Shown here one piece after another: positions 45,354-53,175 of a stretch of DNA of 64,000 nucleotides (position 1 is the stretch's first letter; the number at the start of each line of letters is the position of its first letter). The DNA is taken from positions 1,116,001 through 1,180,000 of the forward strand of contig NZ_LN868938.1 of the NCBI RefSeq assembly GCF_001182745.1, written 5' to 3'. Below the pieces are notes generated by a model that saw only the letters and a program-made list of their open reading frames with translations, was not told the origin of the DNA and did not search any database. Both the position numbers and the translations under genes were made by a program. This stretch comes from Nocardia farcinica. GTDB lineage: Bacteria; Actinomycetota; Actinomycetes; Mycobacteriales; Mycobacteriaceae.

Positions 45354-46295
45354 TCATGTCGCCGAGATCACCCCGGCGCCGAGCAGGCCCATGATCACCA
45401 GGCCCAGCACGATGCGGTAGCCGACGAACCAGTTCAGCGAGTGGCGGGCGACGAACTTCAGCAGCCACGCCACCGAGGCGTAGCCGACGACGAAGGACAC
45501 GATCGTGGCCACCAGCAGCTGCGGGCCCGAGGCGTTGAGGCCCTCGCCGGCGGGTTCGAACGCGTCCGGCAGGCTGAACAGGCCCGAGGCGGTGACCGCG
45601 GGGATGGCCAGCAGGAACGAGAACCGCACCGCGGCCTCGCGTTCCAGCCCCAGGAACAGCCCCGCCGAGGAGGTGGCGCCCGAGCGCGAGACACCGGGGA
45701 TCAACGCCAGGCATTGCGCGAAACCCATGACCAGCCCGTCGCGGGTGGTGAGTTGTTCGATCGGGCGGCGTTTGGCGCCGTAGTGTTCGGCGGCGGCGAT
45801 CACCAGCGCGAAGGCGATCAGCATGAACGACACCAGCCACAGGTTGCGGGCGCCGGTGCGGATCTCGTCCTTGAACAGGAAGCCCAGCACGCCGATCGGG
45901 ATGGTGGCGATGATCACGTACCAGCCGATGCGGTAGTCGAGTTCGCGTTGGGCTTCGGCGGCGAAGCGGTGCTCGTTGTCGGCGGTCAGCACCGGCAGCC
46001 GGGTGGTGGGGCGGTCGTGGATCGGCACCCGGGGCCCGGTCGCGGCGCGCGCCTTGTCCCACAGCGTGGTGGTCCAGGCGACCAGGATGCGCCAGATGTC
46101 CTTGGCGAAGTACACCAGCACCGCGGCCTCGGTGCCCAGCTGGGTGACGGCGGTGAAGGAGGCGCCGGCGTCCTCGCCGAAGAACACCGAGGACACGATG
46201 CGCAGGTGCGCCGAGGAGGAGATCGGCAGGAATTCGGTCAATCCCTGGACCAGCCCGAGCACCAGCGCCTGCACCCAGGTCATCGACTCGCCCAC
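45354..46295 (-). CDS. uppP: Undecaprenyl-diphosphatase UppP (BacA)
   Basis: 313 residues, multi-pass membrane protein. [18 protein letters not shown] contains the catalytic Glu and Ser motif, and [19 protein letters not shown] the second PGxSRSG motif with the essential Arg. It removes a phosphate from undecaprenyl pyrophosphate so the lipid carrier can be reused for peptidoglycan and arabinogalactan, and confers bacitracin resistance when raised. GTG 46295 has AGGAGG four bases upstream; ATG 46283 is an alternative. The loop 80-115 between helices is enlarged, typical of actinobacterial UppP. It heads the minus-strand cluster ending at mshC or beyond. Confidence 0.95.
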   Translation of the reverse strand: MGESMTWVQALVLGLVQGLTEFLPISSSAHLRIVSSVFFGEDAGASFTAVTQLGTEAAVLVYFAKDIWRILVAWTTTLWDKARAATGPRVPIHDRPTTRLPVLTADNEHRFAAEAQRELDYRIGWYVIIATIPIGVLGFLFKDEIRTGARNLWLVSFMLIAFALVIAAAEHYGAKRRPIEQLTTRDGLVMGFAQCLALIPGVSRSGATSSAGLFLGLEREAAVRFSFLLAIPAVTASGLFSLPDAFEPAGEGLNASGPQLLVATIVSFVVGYASVAWLLKFVARHSLNWFVGYRIVLGLVIMGLLGAGVISAT

Positions 46296-46405
46296 ACAAC
46301 CTCCTGCTGTCTGCCCGAAAAATCCTTATGCCGCTGGGCAATTGGTTCCACGACCGGCTCGGCGCCGGGTGGGCGCCGCGATCACGCAGCGACAGTACAG
46401 GCTTG

Positions 46406-46431
46406 CACGGGCGCGGGTGAGCCCGCCCGTG
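46406..46431. other. Hairpin in the uppP/aldo-keto-reductase divergent region
   Basis: CACGGGC (46406-46412) and GCCCGTG (46425-46431) can pair around a 12-base loop that itself contains GGG and CCC. It lies in the 183-base gap between divergent starts at 46295 and 46479. It may be regulatory or structural; no neighbouring regulator gene suggests which. Confidence 0.3.
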
Positions 46432-46478
46432 CCGCCCACGCCTTACGCTTGGCGCGTGACGAAGACGGGGATCAGGTG

Positions 46479-47441
46479 ATGGAACAGCGGACGGTCGGGC
46501 GCAGCGGGCTGCGGGTGTCGCGGATCGGGCTGGCCACCCACACGTGGGGTGCCCAGACCGACGCCGACGACGCCGCGGTGCAGCTGTCGGCGTTCGCGGA
46601 GGCGGGGGGCACGCTGGTGGACACCTCCCCGTCCTACACCGGCGGCGCGGCGCAGCGGATCCTGGCCGACCTGCTCGGTGATCTGGTGTCGCGGGAGGAT
46701 CTGGTGCTCAGCGGCTGCGCGGGCGTGCAGCCGGGGGTGACGCCGGCGGCCACGGATCTGCCGTCGGCGCCGCGGCCGTGGGTGGACGCCTCCCGCCGCG
46801 GGCTGCTGCGCCAGCTCGACCGCACCCTGCTCGAGCTGGGCACCGATCATCTCGACATCTGGCATGTGGCGGCCTGGGATCCGCGCACCCCGCTCGAGGA
46901 GGTCGCCGACACCCTCGAGCAGGCGGTGCGCGCGGGCAAGACCCGGTATGTGGGGGTGCGCGGGTTCTCGGCGTGGCAGCTGGCCAGCCTGGCCGCGATC
47001 GCGCCGATCGTCACCGCGCACACCCCGTATTCGCTGCTGGCGCGCGGCGCGGAAACCGATTTCGTGCCCGCCGCCGCCCACCACGGGGTCGGGGTGATCG
47101 CCTCGGCGCCGCTGGCCGGAGGCATCCTCACCGGCAAGTACCGCGACGGGGTGCCCGCGGATTCGCGCGGCGCCGACGAGGCGACCGCCGCCGAGATCCG
47201 CCGCCGCCTCGACGAACGCGCCACCCGCGTGGTCGACGCGGTGGTCACCGCCGCCGACGGGCTGGGCACCTCGCCGCTGGCGGTGGCGCTGGCCTGGATC
47301 CGGGACCGGCCCGGGGTGGCGAGCATGATCGTCGGCGCCCGCGACATCGGTCAGCTCACCGGTGTGCTGGCCGCGGAAACGCTGGAGTTGCCGCGCGCCA
47401 TCGCCGCCGCGCTCGACGATGTGAGCGCACGCACGGACTGA
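46479..47441 (+). CDS. Aldo/keto reductase family protein with a substituted catalytic Lys
   Basis: 320 residues, (beta/alpha)8 barrel. Catalytic Asp48 and Tyr53 are in GGTLVDTSPSYTGG, and the His is in LDIWHVAAWDP. The strand that normally gives TK reads REDLVLSGCAGV, so Cys80 replaces the tetrad Lys. Cofactor segments [27 protein letters not shown] and VASMIVGARDIGQL are intact, so NADPH binding is likely. Activity as a reductase is doubtful or altered. ATG 46479; a GGGGATCAGGTG stretch precedes. It is 40 bases from hmuT but the iron box lies between, so they are probably separate units. Confidence 0.85.
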   Translation: MEQRTVGRSGLRVSRIGLATHTWGAQTDADDAAVQLSAFAEAGGTLVDTSPSYTGGAAQRILADLLGDLVSREDLVLSGCAGVQPGVTPAATDLPSAPRPWVDASRRGLLRQLDRTLLELGTDHLDIWHVAAWDPRTPLEEVADTLEQAVRAGKTRYVGVRGFSAWQLASLAAIAPIVTAHTPYSLLARGAETDFVPAAAHHGVGVIASAPLAGGILTGKYRDGVPADSRGADEATAAEIRRRLDERATRVVDAVVTAADGLGTSPLAVALAWIRDRPGVASMIVGARDIGQLTGVLAAETLELPRAIAAALDDVSARTD

Positions 47442-47467
47442 GCGGACCGAGCATCCCGGGCGTCCTA

Positions 47468-47481
47468 TTAGGCTTGCCTAC
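47468..47481. promoter_or_regulatory. Iron box (IdeR/DtxR-like) at the hmuT start
   Basis: TTAGGCTTGCCTAC at 47468-47481 has the TTAGG...CCTA symmetry of mycobacterial IdeR boxes, and the ATG of hmuT follows immediately at 47482. Binding here would block transcription of a leaderless hmuTUV message when iron is plentiful. The match is partial compared with the 19-base consensus. Confidence 0.6.
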
Positions 47482-48537
47482 ATGATGGTGCGCGACGGTG
47501 TCCGGTCGAAGTCGATGCGAGTGCTGTCGATGCGAGTGCTGCTGGCGGCGCTGGCCGTGACACTGGTCGCGGGCGTGACCGCCTGCGGCGGGTCCGACAC
47601 CGCCGACAGCGGCGCCGGGCGCGGCCCGGCCACCGCGACGCTGCCCGATCTCGACCCCGTCCCCGTCGGCCCCGCGCCCAGCCCCGCGCTGCCGGTGACG
47701 GTGCGCTCCTTCGACGGGGTCGAGGTCACCGTCACCTCCGCCGACCGGATCATCGCCGCCGACCGCTACGGCACGCTCGCCCAGACCGTGTACGCGCTCG
47801 GTCTCGGGGACCGGCTCGTGGGCCGCAGCACCTCGGCGGCCTTCCCGGCGGTGCGGGACGTCCCGAACGTCACCGGCGGCAGCGGGTCGCTCAACGTCGA
47901 ATCGATCCTGGCGCTGCGCCCGACGGTGTTCCTCACCGACACCACCAGCGCCGCCCCGGCCGTGCGGGAGCAACTGCGGGCCGCGGGCGTCACCGTGGTC
48001 TACTTCGACCCGCAACGCACCATGGCCGGGGTGGTGCCGCAGATCGAGGCCGTCGCCGCCGCGCTCGGGGTGCCCGCCCAGGGGCAGGCGCTGGCCCAGC
48101 GCACCCGCCAGGAGATCGAGGCGGCCTCGGCCGCGGTGCCCGCCCCCGACCAGCCGCTGCGGATCGCGTTCCTGTACCTGCGCAGCACCGCCATCACCAT
48201 GCTGGCCGGTCCCGGTTCCGGTGCCGACGAACTGATCACCGCCATCGGCGGGCAGGACGCGGGCACCGCCGCCGGGCTCACCGAACCGTTCACCGCGATC
48301 ACCAGCGAAGCCATGATCGGCGCGGCGCCGGATGTGGTGCTGGTGATGACCGACGGACTGGAATCGGTCGGCGGTGTGGAGGGACTGCTGAAGGTGCCCG
48401 GCATCGCCCAGACCCCGGCCGGGCGCAGCAAGCGGATCGTCGACATGTCCGACGCGGTGCTGCTCAGCTTCGGCCCGAACACCGGCCGGGTGGTGGAGGC
48501 GCTCAGCGCCGCCGTCTACGGCACCGTGCCCGCATGA
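47482..48537 (+). CDS. hmuT: Heme ABC transporter substrate-binding lipoprotein HmuT
   Basis: 351 residues. A signal sequence ends at lipobox VTAC with Cys35. From about 75 the class III periplasmic-binding fold follows: RIIAADRYGTLAQTVYALGLGDRLVG, SLNVESILALRPTVFLTD, and APDVVLVMTDGLESVGGVEGLL, typical of HmuT heme receptors. It captures heme or a hemophore load outside the membrane and passes it to HmuUV. Starts at 47482, 47515 and 47530 are all possible; the latter two fall in a 15-base tandem duplication inside the signal peptide. An iron box abuts the first. The stop overlaps the hmuU start. Confidence 0.9.
   Translation: MMVRDGVRSKSMRVLSMRVLLAALAVTLVAGVTACGGSDTADSGAGRGPATATLPDLDPVPVGPAPSPALPVTVRSFDGVEVTVTSADRIIAADRYGTLAQTVYALGLGDRLVGRSTSAAFPAVRDVPNVTGGSGSLNVESILALRPTVFLTDTTSAAPAVREQLRAAGVTVVYFDPQRTMAGVVPQIEAVAAALGVPAQGQALAQRTRQEIEAASAAVPAPDQPLRIAFLYLRSTAITMLAGPGSGADELITAIGGQDAGTAAGLTEPFTAITSEAMIGAAPDVVLVMTDGLESVGGVEGLLKVPGIAQTPAGRSKRIVDMSDAVLLSFGPNTGRVVEALSAAVYGTVPA
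47512..47541 (+). repeat. 15-base tandem duplication in the hmuT signal-peptide region
   Basis: TCGATGCGAGTGCTG occurs twice head to tail (47512-47526, 47527-47541). It is in frame (five codons) and doubles the Met-Arg-Val-Leu start-like segment, giving two possible translation starts. Confidence 0.9.
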
Positions 48538-49682
48538 GCGCACCGCGTCCGGCCCCCGAACTCACCGACCGCACCGGAGCGCGCCCGGCGAGCACCGCCG
48601 CCCCCGTCGCCGGTCCCGAGGCGGCCGGACCCGTGCCGCGGGGCCGCACCCGGTCGCGGGCGGTGATCGCCTTCGCCGTCGCGGTCCTGGCACTGGTGGC
48701 GTTGGCGTTGGTCTCGGCCACCATCGGGCAGGTGCCCACCACTCCCGCCGAAGTGCTCGGCAGCGTGCTGCACCGCATCGGCCTGGACTGGGGTCCGATG
48801 CCCGCTCATCCCGCCGGGGACGTCACCCTCTGGGAGGTGCGGTTCCCGCGGGTGCTGTTGGCGATGCTGGTCGGTGCGGCGCTGGCGACCGCGGGCGCGC
48901 TGCTGCAAGGGGTGTTCGCCAACCCGCTGGCCGAACCGGGCGTCATCGGGGTGTCCTCGGGCGCGGCGGTCGGTGCGGGGGCGACGATCGTGCTCGGCGG
49001 GGCGTTCGTGGCGGCGTGGTCGGTGGCCGCGGCCGCGTTCGTCGCCGGACTGCTCACCACGATGCTCGTCTATGTGCTCGCCCGCGCCAACGGCCGCACC
49101 GAAGTGGTGACGCTGGTGCTCACCGGTGTGGCGATCAACGCCTTCGCCGGTGGACTGATCGCGTTCCTGCTGTTCGTGGCCTCCCCCGCCGCCCGCGACC
49201 AGATCGTGTTCTGGCAGCTGGGCAGCCTCAACGGCGCCACCTGGGAATCGGTCGGCGTGGTGGCGATCCTCACCGCCTGCGGGGTCGCCGCCGCCGTGCT
49301 GGTCGCGCCCCGGCTGGACCTGCTCGCGCTCGGCGAGTCCGCGGCCAGGCACCTGGGTGTCGACGTGGAACGCCTGCGCCGCAACGTGATCGTCATCGTC
49401 GCCGTGCTGGCCACCGCCGGGGTGGCGTTCACCGGCATCATCATGTTCGTCGGCCTGATCGTGCCGCATCTGGTGCGCATGATCGTCGGGCCCGCGCACC
49501 GGGTGCTCATCCCGCTCAGCGCCGTCGTCGGCGCGGTGGTGCTGCTGGCCGCCGACGTGGGTGCCCGCTCGCTGGTCGACAACGCCGACCTGCCGCTGGG
49601 CATGCTCACCTCCCTGGTCGGCGGACCGTTCTTCTTCTGGCTGCTGCGCCGCACCCGCGCCCGTGCCGGAGGGTGGGGATGA
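48534..49682 (+). CDS. hmuU: Heme ABC transporter permease HmuU
   Basis: 382 residues. A Pro/Ala-rich cytoplasmic N-terminus of about 40 residues precedes a FecCD-type permease of about ten helices. Landmarks are RFPRVLLAMLVGAALATAGALLQGVFANPLAEPGVIGVSSGA, which holds the gate and coupling region, VFWQLGSLNGATW, and FTGIIMFVGLIVPHLVRMIVGP, the ATPase-coupling loop. The ATG overlaps the hmuT stop. The C-terminal ATGA overlaps a 17-codon ORF that leads to hmuV. It forms the membrane channel of the heme importer. Confidence 0.93.
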   Translation: MSAPRPAPELTDRTGARPASTAAPVAGPEAAGPVPRGRTRSRAVIAFAVAVLALVALALVSATIGQVPTTPAEVLGSVLHRIGLDWGPMPAHPAGDVTLWEVRFPRVLLAMLVGAALATAGALLQGVFANPLAEPGVIGVSSGAAVGAGATIVLGGAFVAAWSVAAAAFVAGLLTTMLVYVLARANGRTEVVTLVLTGVAINAFAGGLIAFLLFVASPAARDQIVFWQLGSLNGATWESVGVVAILTACGVAAAVLVAPRLDLLALGESAARHLGVDVERLRRNVIVIVAVLATAGVAFTGIIMFVGLIVPHLVRMIVGPAHRVLIPLSAVVGAVVLLAADVGARSLVDNADLPLGMLTSLVGGPFFFWLLRRTRARAGGWG

Positions 49683-49732
49683 GCCCGAGCACCGCACCGT
49701 CGCCCGCATCGCCGCCAAGGAAGCGCCCGTGA
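49679..49732 (+). CDS. 17-codon ORF bridging hmuU and hmuV
   Basis: ATG 49679 overlaps the hmuU stop (ATGA, 49679-49682). The TGA at 49730-49732 overlaps the hmuV GTG at 49729 (GTGA). It encodes MSPSTAPSPASPPRKRP. The arrangement exactly parallels the 19-codon ORF at 35524 and would allow termination-reinitiation across a 46-base gap. AAGGAA inside it also serves as the hmuV ribosome-binding site. It is not recognisable as a protein family, and may be a chance frame. Confidence 0.5.
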   Translation: MSPSTAPSPASPPRKRP

Positions 49733-50595
49733 GCACCGACCTCGACCGTCCCCGCCTCGGCTCGCTGTTCGCCCGCGGCCACGAGCTGCCCACCGCGCCC
49801 GTGCGCGGGCAGGTCACCCTGCGTGCGCGCGGGCTGGTGGTGGAGCGCCGCGGCGGGTCCGGTCCCGCGCGCCGGGTGCTCGACCAGGTCGATTTCGCCG
49901 TCGCCGCCGGGGAGATCGTCGCCCTCGTCGGCCCCAACGGCGCGGGCAAATCCACCCTGCTGGCGGCCCTGGCCGGGGAACTGACACCTGCCGCGGGCGG
50001 TGTCGAACTCGACGGGCATCCGCTGACCCACTGGTCTCCGCTGGACATGGCGCGCCGGCGCGCGGTACTGCCCCAGACCCACACGGTCGGGTTCCCGTTC
50101 ACCGCCCGCGAAGTCGTCGCGATGGGACGCGCGCCGTGGGTGCGCACGCCGCGCGCCGACCGCGACGACGACCTGATCGCCGCCGCCATGGCCGCCGCCG
50201 ACGTCACGCACCTGGCCGGGCGCGCGTTCCCCACCCTTTCCGGCGGTGAACGCGCCCGCGTCGCGCTGGCCCGCGTACTGGCCCAGGACACGCCGACGCT
50301 GCTGTTGGACGAACCCACCGCCGCCCTCGACCTCGGCCATCAGGAGGCCGTGCTGCGCCTGGCCGCCGAACGCGCCCGCGACGGCGCCGCCGTGGTCGTG
50401 GTCCTGCACGACCTGGGTATCGCCGCCGCCTACGCCGACCGCGTCGCGGTCCTGGACTCCGGCCGCGTCGCCGCCGACGGCCCACCCCGAGCCGTCCTCA
50501 CCACCGACCTGCTCACCCGCGTCTACCAGCACCCGGTCGAAGTCCTCGACCACCCCGTCACCGGCGCCCAACTCGTCCTCCCCGTCCGGAACTAG
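49729..50595 (+). CDS. hmuV: Heme ABC transporter ATP-binding protein HmuV
   Basis: 288 residues. Walker A GPNGAGKST follows LRARGLVVERRGG. The Q-loop is LPQTHTVGFPFTAREVVAMGRAPW, the ABC signature LSGGERARVALARVLAQ, Walker B TLLLDEPTAALD, and the H-loop VVVLHDLG. It powers heme import with HmuTU. The first 35 residues are an N-terminal extension before the ABC domain. GTG start with AAGGAA six bases upstream, overlapping the 17-codon ORF. It ends 84 bases before the Excalibur lipoprotein gene. Confidence 0.95.
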   Translation: MSTDLDRPRLGSLFARGHELPTAPVRGQVTLRARGLVVERRGGSGPARRVLDQVDFAVAAGEIVALVGPNGAGKSTLLAALAGELTPAAGGVELDGHPLTHWSPLDMARRRAVLPQTHTVGFPFTAREVVAMGRAPWVRTPRADRDDDLIAAAMAAADVTHLAGRAFPTLSGGERARVALARVLAQDTPTLLLDEPTAALDLGHQEAVLRLAAERARDGAAVVVVLHDLGIAAAYADRVAVLDSGRVAADGPPRAVLTTDLLTRVYQHPVEVLDHPVTGAQLVLPVRN

Positions 50596-50679
50596 GGCCG
50601 AGCGCGACCGCGTAGCACCGGGTTGCTCGCCGACGATGAACAGGGCACAACCCTGACCCTCCTTCTCGACGAGGCAACC

Positions 50680-51057
50680 ATGCCCGGTCGCGCCCTCCGG
50701 ATACTGGCAGCGCCGCTGGTGTGCGCGGCGGTGTCGGTGTCGGCCTGCGGTGAGCTGTCCGGTCCGGCGCCGACCAGCACGTCGAGCACCACCGCGGCCC
50801 CGGCGACCCCGAGGCCGGCACCACCGAGTCCGGCGCAGCAGCCGCCACCGCCGCCCGCCGTGGCGCCTCCGCTGCCCGCGGCGCCGGGTCCCAGCTGCCA
50901 TCCCTCCTACGACCCGTGCGTGCCGATCACCAGTGATGTCGACTGTTCGGGCGGCAGCGGTAACGGGCCCGCCTACACCGGGCGGGTGCGGGTCGTCGGT
51001 CCCGACGAGTACGACCTCGACCGGGACAACGACGGGATCGGTTGCGAGAGCGGTTGA
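50680..51057 (+). CDS. Excalibur-domain lipoprotein
   Basis: 125 residues. Signal peptide with lipobox SVSAC (Cys23), then a 60-residue Pro/Ala/Ser/Thr linker typical of cell-wall-spanning anchors. The C-terminus has CHPSYDPCVPI with conserved cysteines and DLDRDNDGIGCES, the DxDxDGxxCE calcium-loop motif of the Excalibur domain. Such domains are found in extracellular or surface proteins and may bind calcium; function here unknown. ATG 50680 was chosen because it puts a basic residue right before the hydrophobic core. It has no clear partner, but is close behind hmuV. Confidence 0.85.
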   Translation: MPGRALRILAAPLVCAAVSVSACGELSGPAPTSTSSTTAAPATPRPAPPSPAQQPPPPPAVAPPLPAAPGPSCHPSYDPCVPITSDVDCSGGSGNGPAYTGRVRVVGPDEYDLDRDNDGIGCESG

Positions 51058-51133
51058 TTGCGGGGTGGGTGGTCGCCGCACCACCGGTGCTCGAACCTGG
51101 CGAGCTGCCTCGCGGCTGCGGGCCCGTGCCGGT

Positions 51134-52015
51134 TCAGGGCTGGGATCGGGCGGCTTGGAGTGCCGCGAGGAGGGCGGGGCGGTGGTCGGTGGCGAATCGG
51201 GCGAAGGTGCGGGGTGGGTGGCCGGTGAGGTCGGCCACGGTGGAGGTGGTGGTGGACTGGTCGCCGTCGGCGACCTCACCGACCAGGACGGCCAGGTCCG
51301 CGGCGAAGCGCGGGGGCAGTCCTCGGTCGACGAGGGCGGCGGCCAGGGCGGTGGCCGGTAGCGGCGCGCAGGACACCGGCTGGTCGAGGGCGGTGGCCAG
51401 GGTGGCCGCGATGTCGGCGTCGGTCAGTGCGGCCGGGCCGGTCAGTTCGTAGCTGCCGGGGGCCGGGGCGGTGAGCAGGGCGGCGGCGCAGGCGGCGATG
51501 TCGCGGCAGTCGATGTAGGCGACGGGGGCTTCGCCGTAGGAGGCGACCAGTTTGCCGTCGGCGGTGAACGCGGCCGGGGACAGGAAGTTCTGCATGTAGC
51601 CGGTCGGTCGCAGCAGTGACCAGCCCAGGCCGCTGGCCTTCAGGTACTCGTCGGTTTCGAAGTGCGCACCTCGGGACAGCGGCGCGCCCGGTGCGGCGTG
51701 CCACACCGACACCTTGACCACGTGCTCGACACCGGCCGCCCGCGCGGCGTCGATCGCGGCTCGGTGCCATCGGATCATCGGCTGTTCGCCGTCGACCGGG
51801 ATGGCGCCGGTGCTGTTGAGGAACAGCCGGTCCACCCCGTCCAGCGCCGCGGCCAACGCGCGCGGGTCGTCGAAATCGCCGACGACATAGTCACATCCGA
51901 GTGCGCGTCCGCCGGCGTCGTGGCGGACCAGTGCGCGCAGCGGGGTGCCGTCGCGGCGCAGTGCGCGGACCAGATGGTTGCCGATGGAGCCGGTCGCTCC
52001 GGTCACCAGGATCAC
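51134..52015 (-). CDS. NmrA/SDR-like NAD(P)H-binding protein
   Basis: 293 residues from GTG 52015, with AAGGGA eight bases upstream; the ORF extends to 52051 but without support. ILVTGATGSIGNHLVRALRR is the Rossmann motif, LVRHDAGGRALGCDYVVGDFDDP the second strand, and VEHVVKVSVWHAAP the central region. LLRPTGYMQNF is typical of NmrA-like proteins. There is no Tyr-x-x-x-Lys pair in the usual place, so it is probably a redox sensor or an azoreductase/quinone-reductase relative (NQO/QorB-like). It is divergent from a TetR gene whose palindromic operator lies between them. Confidence 0.85.
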   Translation of the reverse strand: MILVTGATGSIGNHLVRALRRDGTPLRALVRHDAGGRALGCDYVVGDFDDPRALAAALDGVDRLFLNSTGAIPVDGEQPMIRWHRAAIDAARAAGVEHVVKVSVWHAAPGAPLSRGAHFETDEYLKASGLGWSLLRPTGYMQNFLSPAAFTADGKLVASYGEAPVAYIDCRDIAACAAALLTAPAPGSYELTGPAALTDADIAATLATALDQPVSCAPLPATALAAALVDRGLPPRFAADLAVLVGEVADGDQSTTTSTVADLTGHPPRTFARFATDHRPALLAALQAARSQP

Positions 52016-52060
52016 TGGCGTCGTCCCTTCGCCGATCTGGCACCCGCCCACCGGATAACC

Positions 52061-52101
52061 TGAGGGTGCCTCGACCTATTGAAGTCGAGGGTGCCTCGAC
52101 T
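52061..52101. promoter_or_regulatory. TetR operator with a repeated motif
   Basis: AAGTCGAGG (52081-52089) and CCTCGACTT (52093-52101) form a perfect inverted repeat around GTG. The 14-base sequence GAGGGTGCCTCGAC occurs twice, at 52061-52074 and 52086-52099, 25 bases apart; the first copy also has a GAGG-GTG-CCTC core. It lies between the divergent NmrA-like gene (start 52015) and tetR (start 52116), with the strong copy overlapping the tetR ribosome-binding region. Confidence 0.82.
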
Positions 52102-52115
52102 TGGCAAGGGAGACG

Positions 52116-52679
52116 ATGGACCGCACCCGCAGACCGCGCGCCGATGCACGCCGCAACTACGAACGCCTGCTCACCGAAGCCGACGCCGTCTTCCGGGCCG
52201 AGGGTGCGCACGCGTCGCTGGAGAAGATCGCCCGCCGCGCCGGTGTCGCGATCGGCACCCTCTACGGCCACTTCCCCACCCGTCGCGCCCTGGTCGGCGC
52301 GCTGCTGCGCGAGCGCAACACGGCCCTGTTCGCCGCGGCCGAGGACCTGCTCGCCGACCCCGACCCCGGCGCGGCGCTGACGCGCTGGGTGCACGCGGTG
52401 ATCGAGCACGCCGCCGCTTACCAGGGGCTTGCCGCGCTGCTGGCCGACGGGCTCGGCGACGAGGGCTCGGAACTGCACGAGTCCTGCGCCCGCATGAACG
52501 CGCTCGGCGAAGCGATCCTCGCGCGCGCCCGCACCGTGGGCGCGGTCCGCGCCGACGTGACCGCCGACGACCTGTTCGCCCTGATGAACGCCGCGGCCTG
52601 GGCGCGGGAACACCTGCCCCGCCCCGGCGCCGACCGCCTCGTCACCCTCACCCTCACCGGAATGCGCGCCCACTCCTGA
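52116..52679 (+). CDS. TetR family regulator, divergent from the NmrA-like gene
   Basis: 187 residues. HTH: RNYERLLTEADAVFRAEGAHASLEKIARRAGVAIGTLYGHFPTRRAL. ATG 52116 follows AAGGGAG; a TTG at 52101 is part of the operator. The C-terminal domain resembles the SACE_7040/AcrR-like pattern in outline (AAYQGLAALLADGLGDEGSELHESCARM). Its operator sits at its own start and next to the divergent gene, so both are probably repressed. Convergent with the DUF2568 gene, 77 bases between, where GTTGCG-c-CGCAAC at 52738-52750 could form a small hairpin. Confidence 0.9.
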   Translation: MDRTRRPRADARRNYERLLTEADAVFRAEGAHASLEKIARRAGVAIGTLYGHFPTRRALVGALLRERNTALFAAAEDLLADPDPGAALTRWVHAVIEHAAAYQGLAALLADGLGDEGSELHESCARMNALGEAILARARTVGAVRADVTADDLFALMNAAAWAREHLPRPGADRLVTLTLTGMRAHS

Positions 52680-52756
52680 GAGCGGAAAAGCGCCGCGGAC
52701 AACTCCGCACCAGCGCGAAACCGCCTACATGCGGAAGCGTTGCGCCGCAACGAGAC

Positions 52757-53173
52757 TCAGCGACCCTCGTCCTCGCGGTCGAGCTCGCGCGCGATCGCCT
52801 TCTCGCGCGGAGACATCCGCACCGTCAAGGTGCCCTGCGTCAGCACCCGCGCCAGCGCGTTGACCGCCCACACCCCGGCGAAGGCGATGCCGGCCAGCGG
52901 ATGCCAGGCCACCGCCCAGGCGATCGCGCCGCCGCCGAACCACACGCACTCGAGGGCCACGCGCCAGCCGCCGGTGAGCGGGAAGCGCGCGTCGGCCGCG
53001 GCGCCGAACAGCGCCCACATCGCGATGAACACCGCGGGCGCCAGCACACCGGCCGCGGCCCGGGTCAGCGGACCGGCGGGCAGGGTGAACCCCCACCAGG
53101 CCGCGCCCGCGATCACCCCCAGCTCCAGCAGGAACATCACCAGCAGGACGGCGTCGGTGGCGGCGCGGCGCAT
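52757..53173 (-). CDS. DUF2568 (YrdB family) membrane protein
   Basis: 138 residues with four hydrophobic segments (VLLVMFLLELGVIAGAAWW, AAAGVLAPAVFIAMWALFG, VALECVWFGGGAIAWAVAW, GIAFAGVWAVNALARVL), matching the YrdB/DUF2568 family. The C-terminal cytoplasmic tail RMSPREKAIARELDREDEGR is strongly charged. It begins two bases after the MmpL stop, so it is co-expressed with that transporter and may assist it. Function of the family is unknown. Confidence 0.82.
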   Translation of the reverse strand: MRRAATDAVLLVMFLLELGVIAGAAWWGFTLPAGPLTRAAAGVLAPAVFIAMWALFGAAADARFPLTGGWRVALECVWFGGGAIAWAVAWHPLAGIAFAGVWAVNALARVLTQGTLTVRMSPREKAIARELDREDEGR

Positions 53174-53175
53174 GG

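Noticed and set aside
46406..46431. Riboswitch ahead of the aldo/keto reductase
   Set aside because: Only one short hairpin; no conserved riboswitch core visible.
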